Of a DNA stretch of 11,953 nucleotides, positions 7,483 through 11,953 are shown piece after piece (within the stretch, counting starts at the first letter, position 1; every line of letters starts with the position of its first letter). Origin of the DNA: Lentisphaerota bacterium. GTDB lineage: Bacteria; Verrucomicrobiota; Lentisphaeria; Oligosphaerales; JAFGRS01. The DNA is taken from the NCBI GenBank assembly GCA_012514865.1, contig JAAYZO010000434.1, positions 1 through 11,953 on the forward strand, written 5' to 3'. The position numbers and the translations under genes were made by a program. The notes beneath the pieces were generated by a model that saw only the letters and a program-made list of their open reading frames with translations, was not told the origin of the DNA and ran no database searches.

Positions 7483-8667
7483 TCAGGCCTTGGCGATGAG
7501 CGTACGGAAGCGCTTGAAGAGGTACGACGCGTCGTGCGGCCCCGGAGCCGCCTCGGGGTGGTACTGCACGCAGAACAGCGGCATCTCGCGATGCTGGAGG
7601 CCCTCGACGGTGTTGTCGTTGAGGTTGACGTGGGTGATCTCGGCGGCCGCCGGGAGGCTGTCGGGGTCGACGGCGAAGTTGTGGTTCTGGCTGGTGATCT
7701 CGACGCGGTGGGTGGTCAGGTCCATCACCGGGTGGTTGCAGCCGTGGTGGCCGAACTTGAGCCGGTAGGTGCGTCCGCCGAGGGCGCAGCCGATGAGCTG
7801 GTGGCCGAGGCAGATGCCCATGATCGGGACGCGTCCGAGGAGATCGCGGATGGCCTCGATGGCGTAGGTGACCGCGGCCGGGTCGGCCGGGCCGTTGGAG
7901 AGGAAGACGCCGTCGGGGCGCAGGGCCAGGACGGCCTCGGCGGTGGTCTGCGCCGGCACCACGGTGACGCGCATGCCCTGGCGGCGGAGCTGCCGCAGGA
8001 TGTTGTACTTGACGCCGAAGTCGAAGCAGACGATATGCAGGTCGGCGGGCGGCAGGGGGCCGGGCAGGCCGAAGGACGTGGCCATCTGGCCCTCGGGGTC
8101 GAACGGCCACGGCGCGGTGCAGGAGACGCGGGCGGCGTAGTCCTGTCCATCGAGGCCTTCCCAGGCGCGGGCGCGCTCGATGCCCTGCTCGGGGGTGAGC
8201 CGGCCGCTGGCGCCGAGGCAGGCCTTGAGGGTGCCCTGGGTACGCAGCTTGACGGTCAGGCTGCGCGTATCGATGCCGGCCAGGGCCGGCACGCCGGCCT
8301 GACGCAGGTACTCCGAGAGGCTCAGGGTGCTGCGCCAGTTGCGCGGCTCGGGCATATCGTGGACGATCAGGCCGTTGAGGAAGAGCCCGCGCGACTCGAT
8401 ATCCTCGGGGTTGACGCCGGTGTTGCCGATCTCGGTGTAGGTCATGGTGACCATCTGGCCGGCGTAGGACGGGTCGGTGATGATCTCCTGATAGCCGCTC
8501 ATGCCGGTGTTGAAGACCACCTCGCCGACCTGGTCGACGGGGGCGCCGACGGGCACGCCGCGCAGGACCGTGCCATCTTCGAAGGCGAGGAAGCCATCGC
8601 GGTCGCGCCGGGCCTTCCAGTTCCACCGGGGTGCCGTTGCGGGTGCCGTTGCGGTCGGAGTCGTCAT
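7483..8667 (-). CDS. carA: Carbamoyl-phosphate synthase small subunit (glutaminase)
   Basis: CarA hydrolyses glutamine and passes ammonia to CarB for carbamoyl phosphate synthesis (pyrimidines and arginine). From ATG 8667 the protein has 394 residues. The N-terminal domain begins FLAFEDGT (26-33) with FNTGMSGYQEI and LTDPSY-like motifs. The class I amidotransferase domain has C286 (GICLGHQ) and H370/E372 (QYHPE), offset by exactly 17 from the E. coli triad C269/H353/E355. The frame is open to an earlier ATG at 8763 (426 residues, 29 bp after carB). I prefer 8667 because the extra 32 codons are alanine-rich and use CAA, GCA, CGA and CCA, which the body avoids, and because they have no counterpart in E. 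coli CarA. Neither ATG has a good Shine-Dalgarno, so the start is uncertain; the gene is not. Confidence 0.95.
   Translation of the reverse strand: MTTPTATAPATAPRWNWKARRDRDGFLAFEDGTVLRGVPVGAPVDQVGEVVFNTGMSGYQEIITDPSYAGQMVTMTYTEIGNTGVNPEDIESRGLFLNGLIVHDMPEPRNWRSTLSLSEYLRQAGVPALAGIDTRSLTVKLRTQGTLKACLGASGRLTPEQGIERARAWEGLDGQDYAARVSCTAPWPFDPEGQMATSFGLPGPLPPADLHIVCFDFGVKYNILRQLRRQGMRVTVVPAQTTAEAVLALRPDGVFLSNGPADPAAVTYAIEAIRDLLGRVPIMGICLGHQLIGCALGGRTYRLKFGHHGCNHPVMDLTTHRVEITSQNHNFAVDPDSLPAAAEITHVNLNDNTVEGLQHREMPLFCVQYHPEAAPGPHDASYLFKRFRTLIAKA
8629..8652 (-). repeat. 12-bp perfect tandem duplication near the carA start
   Basis: GGGTGCCGTTGC (plus strand) occurs twice head to tail and encodes ATAP twice in the CarA N-terminus (residues about 5-12). 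It keeps the frame and lies before the conserved domain, which suggests a tolerant, probably disordered tail. Confidence 0.6.
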
Positions 8668-8693
8668 GGTGGTGTTGCCGCTGTCGGCGGCGC

Positions 8694-8711
8694 CGGCGGC
8701 GGCCGCCGCCG
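8694..8711. repeat. 18-bp GC palindrome in the carB-carA junction
   Basis: CGGCGGCGGCCGCCGCCG is perfectly self-complementary. It lies about 27 nt upstream of the preferred carA ATG, or codes for alanines if the earlier ATG is used. It may be simple GCC-triplet expansion or a leader hairpin. Confidence 0.4.
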
Positions 8712-8792
8712 CGGGCGGTGCCGTGTGCCGTGCCGATTGGGTTGGGTGTCGTGCGTGTTGCATAGGCTGGTGAGCGGTCGGGCCGAGCGGCC

Positions 8793-11953
<3,161 letters not shown>

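Overview
This is a GC-rich bacterial chromosomal segment of nearly 12 kb. Every gene I can support lies on the minus strand, so the window reads right to left. The sequence does not fix the phylum. The gene content is compatible with a PVC-type or other environmental or host-associated Gram-negative bacterium: an MsbA-like exporter, a TIM-barrel sugar-isomerase-like protein, a secreted NodB-type deacetylase and a REP-associated transposase with an extended C-terminus. That is a low-confidence inference.

The right two thirds is nucleotide biosynthesis. carB (5' end outside the window) is followed by carA, then guaA. CarB and CarA form glutamine-dependent carbamoyl-phosphate synthetase, which feeds pyrimidine and arginine synthesis. 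GuaA converts XMP to GMP. Two glutamine amidotransferases therefore sit side by side, and carB precedes carA, the reverse of the common carA-carB order.

Three further genes continue on the same strand: an MsbA/LmrA-type ABC half-transporter (3947-5863), a two-domain metallophosphoesterase/TIM-barrel fusion (2376-3950) and a secreted polysaccharide-deacetylase-like protein (919-2394). ABC and fusion genes overlap by 4 bp (ATGA); fusion and deacetylase genes overlap by 19 bp. These three are probably translationally coupled and may serve a common envelope or glycan task, but no substrate can be read from the sequence. No gene-free stretch exceeds about 100 bp.

The left end is the most unusual part. 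A REP-associated tyrosine (Y1/HUH) transposase runs from 824 off the left edge. It keeps its HUH histidines and catalytic tyrosine, and it carries a C-terminal extension that looks like the start of a DprA/SLOG-like Rossmann domain. The reading frame is bracketed by two REP hairpins in inverted orientation. Each has the same CTCCGTAG head followed by a 20-nt hairpin, and two stem-base pairs differ in a compensatory way. Both hairpins lie inside the open frame: one encodes part of the N-terminus, and the other appears to cut into the SLOG-like domain. More hairpins lie at both ends (27-52, 788-803), and a second REP core sits at 1-16. A plausible sigma70 promoter (872-900) and a strong Shine-Dalgarno suggest the transposase is transcribed independently of the upstream gene run.
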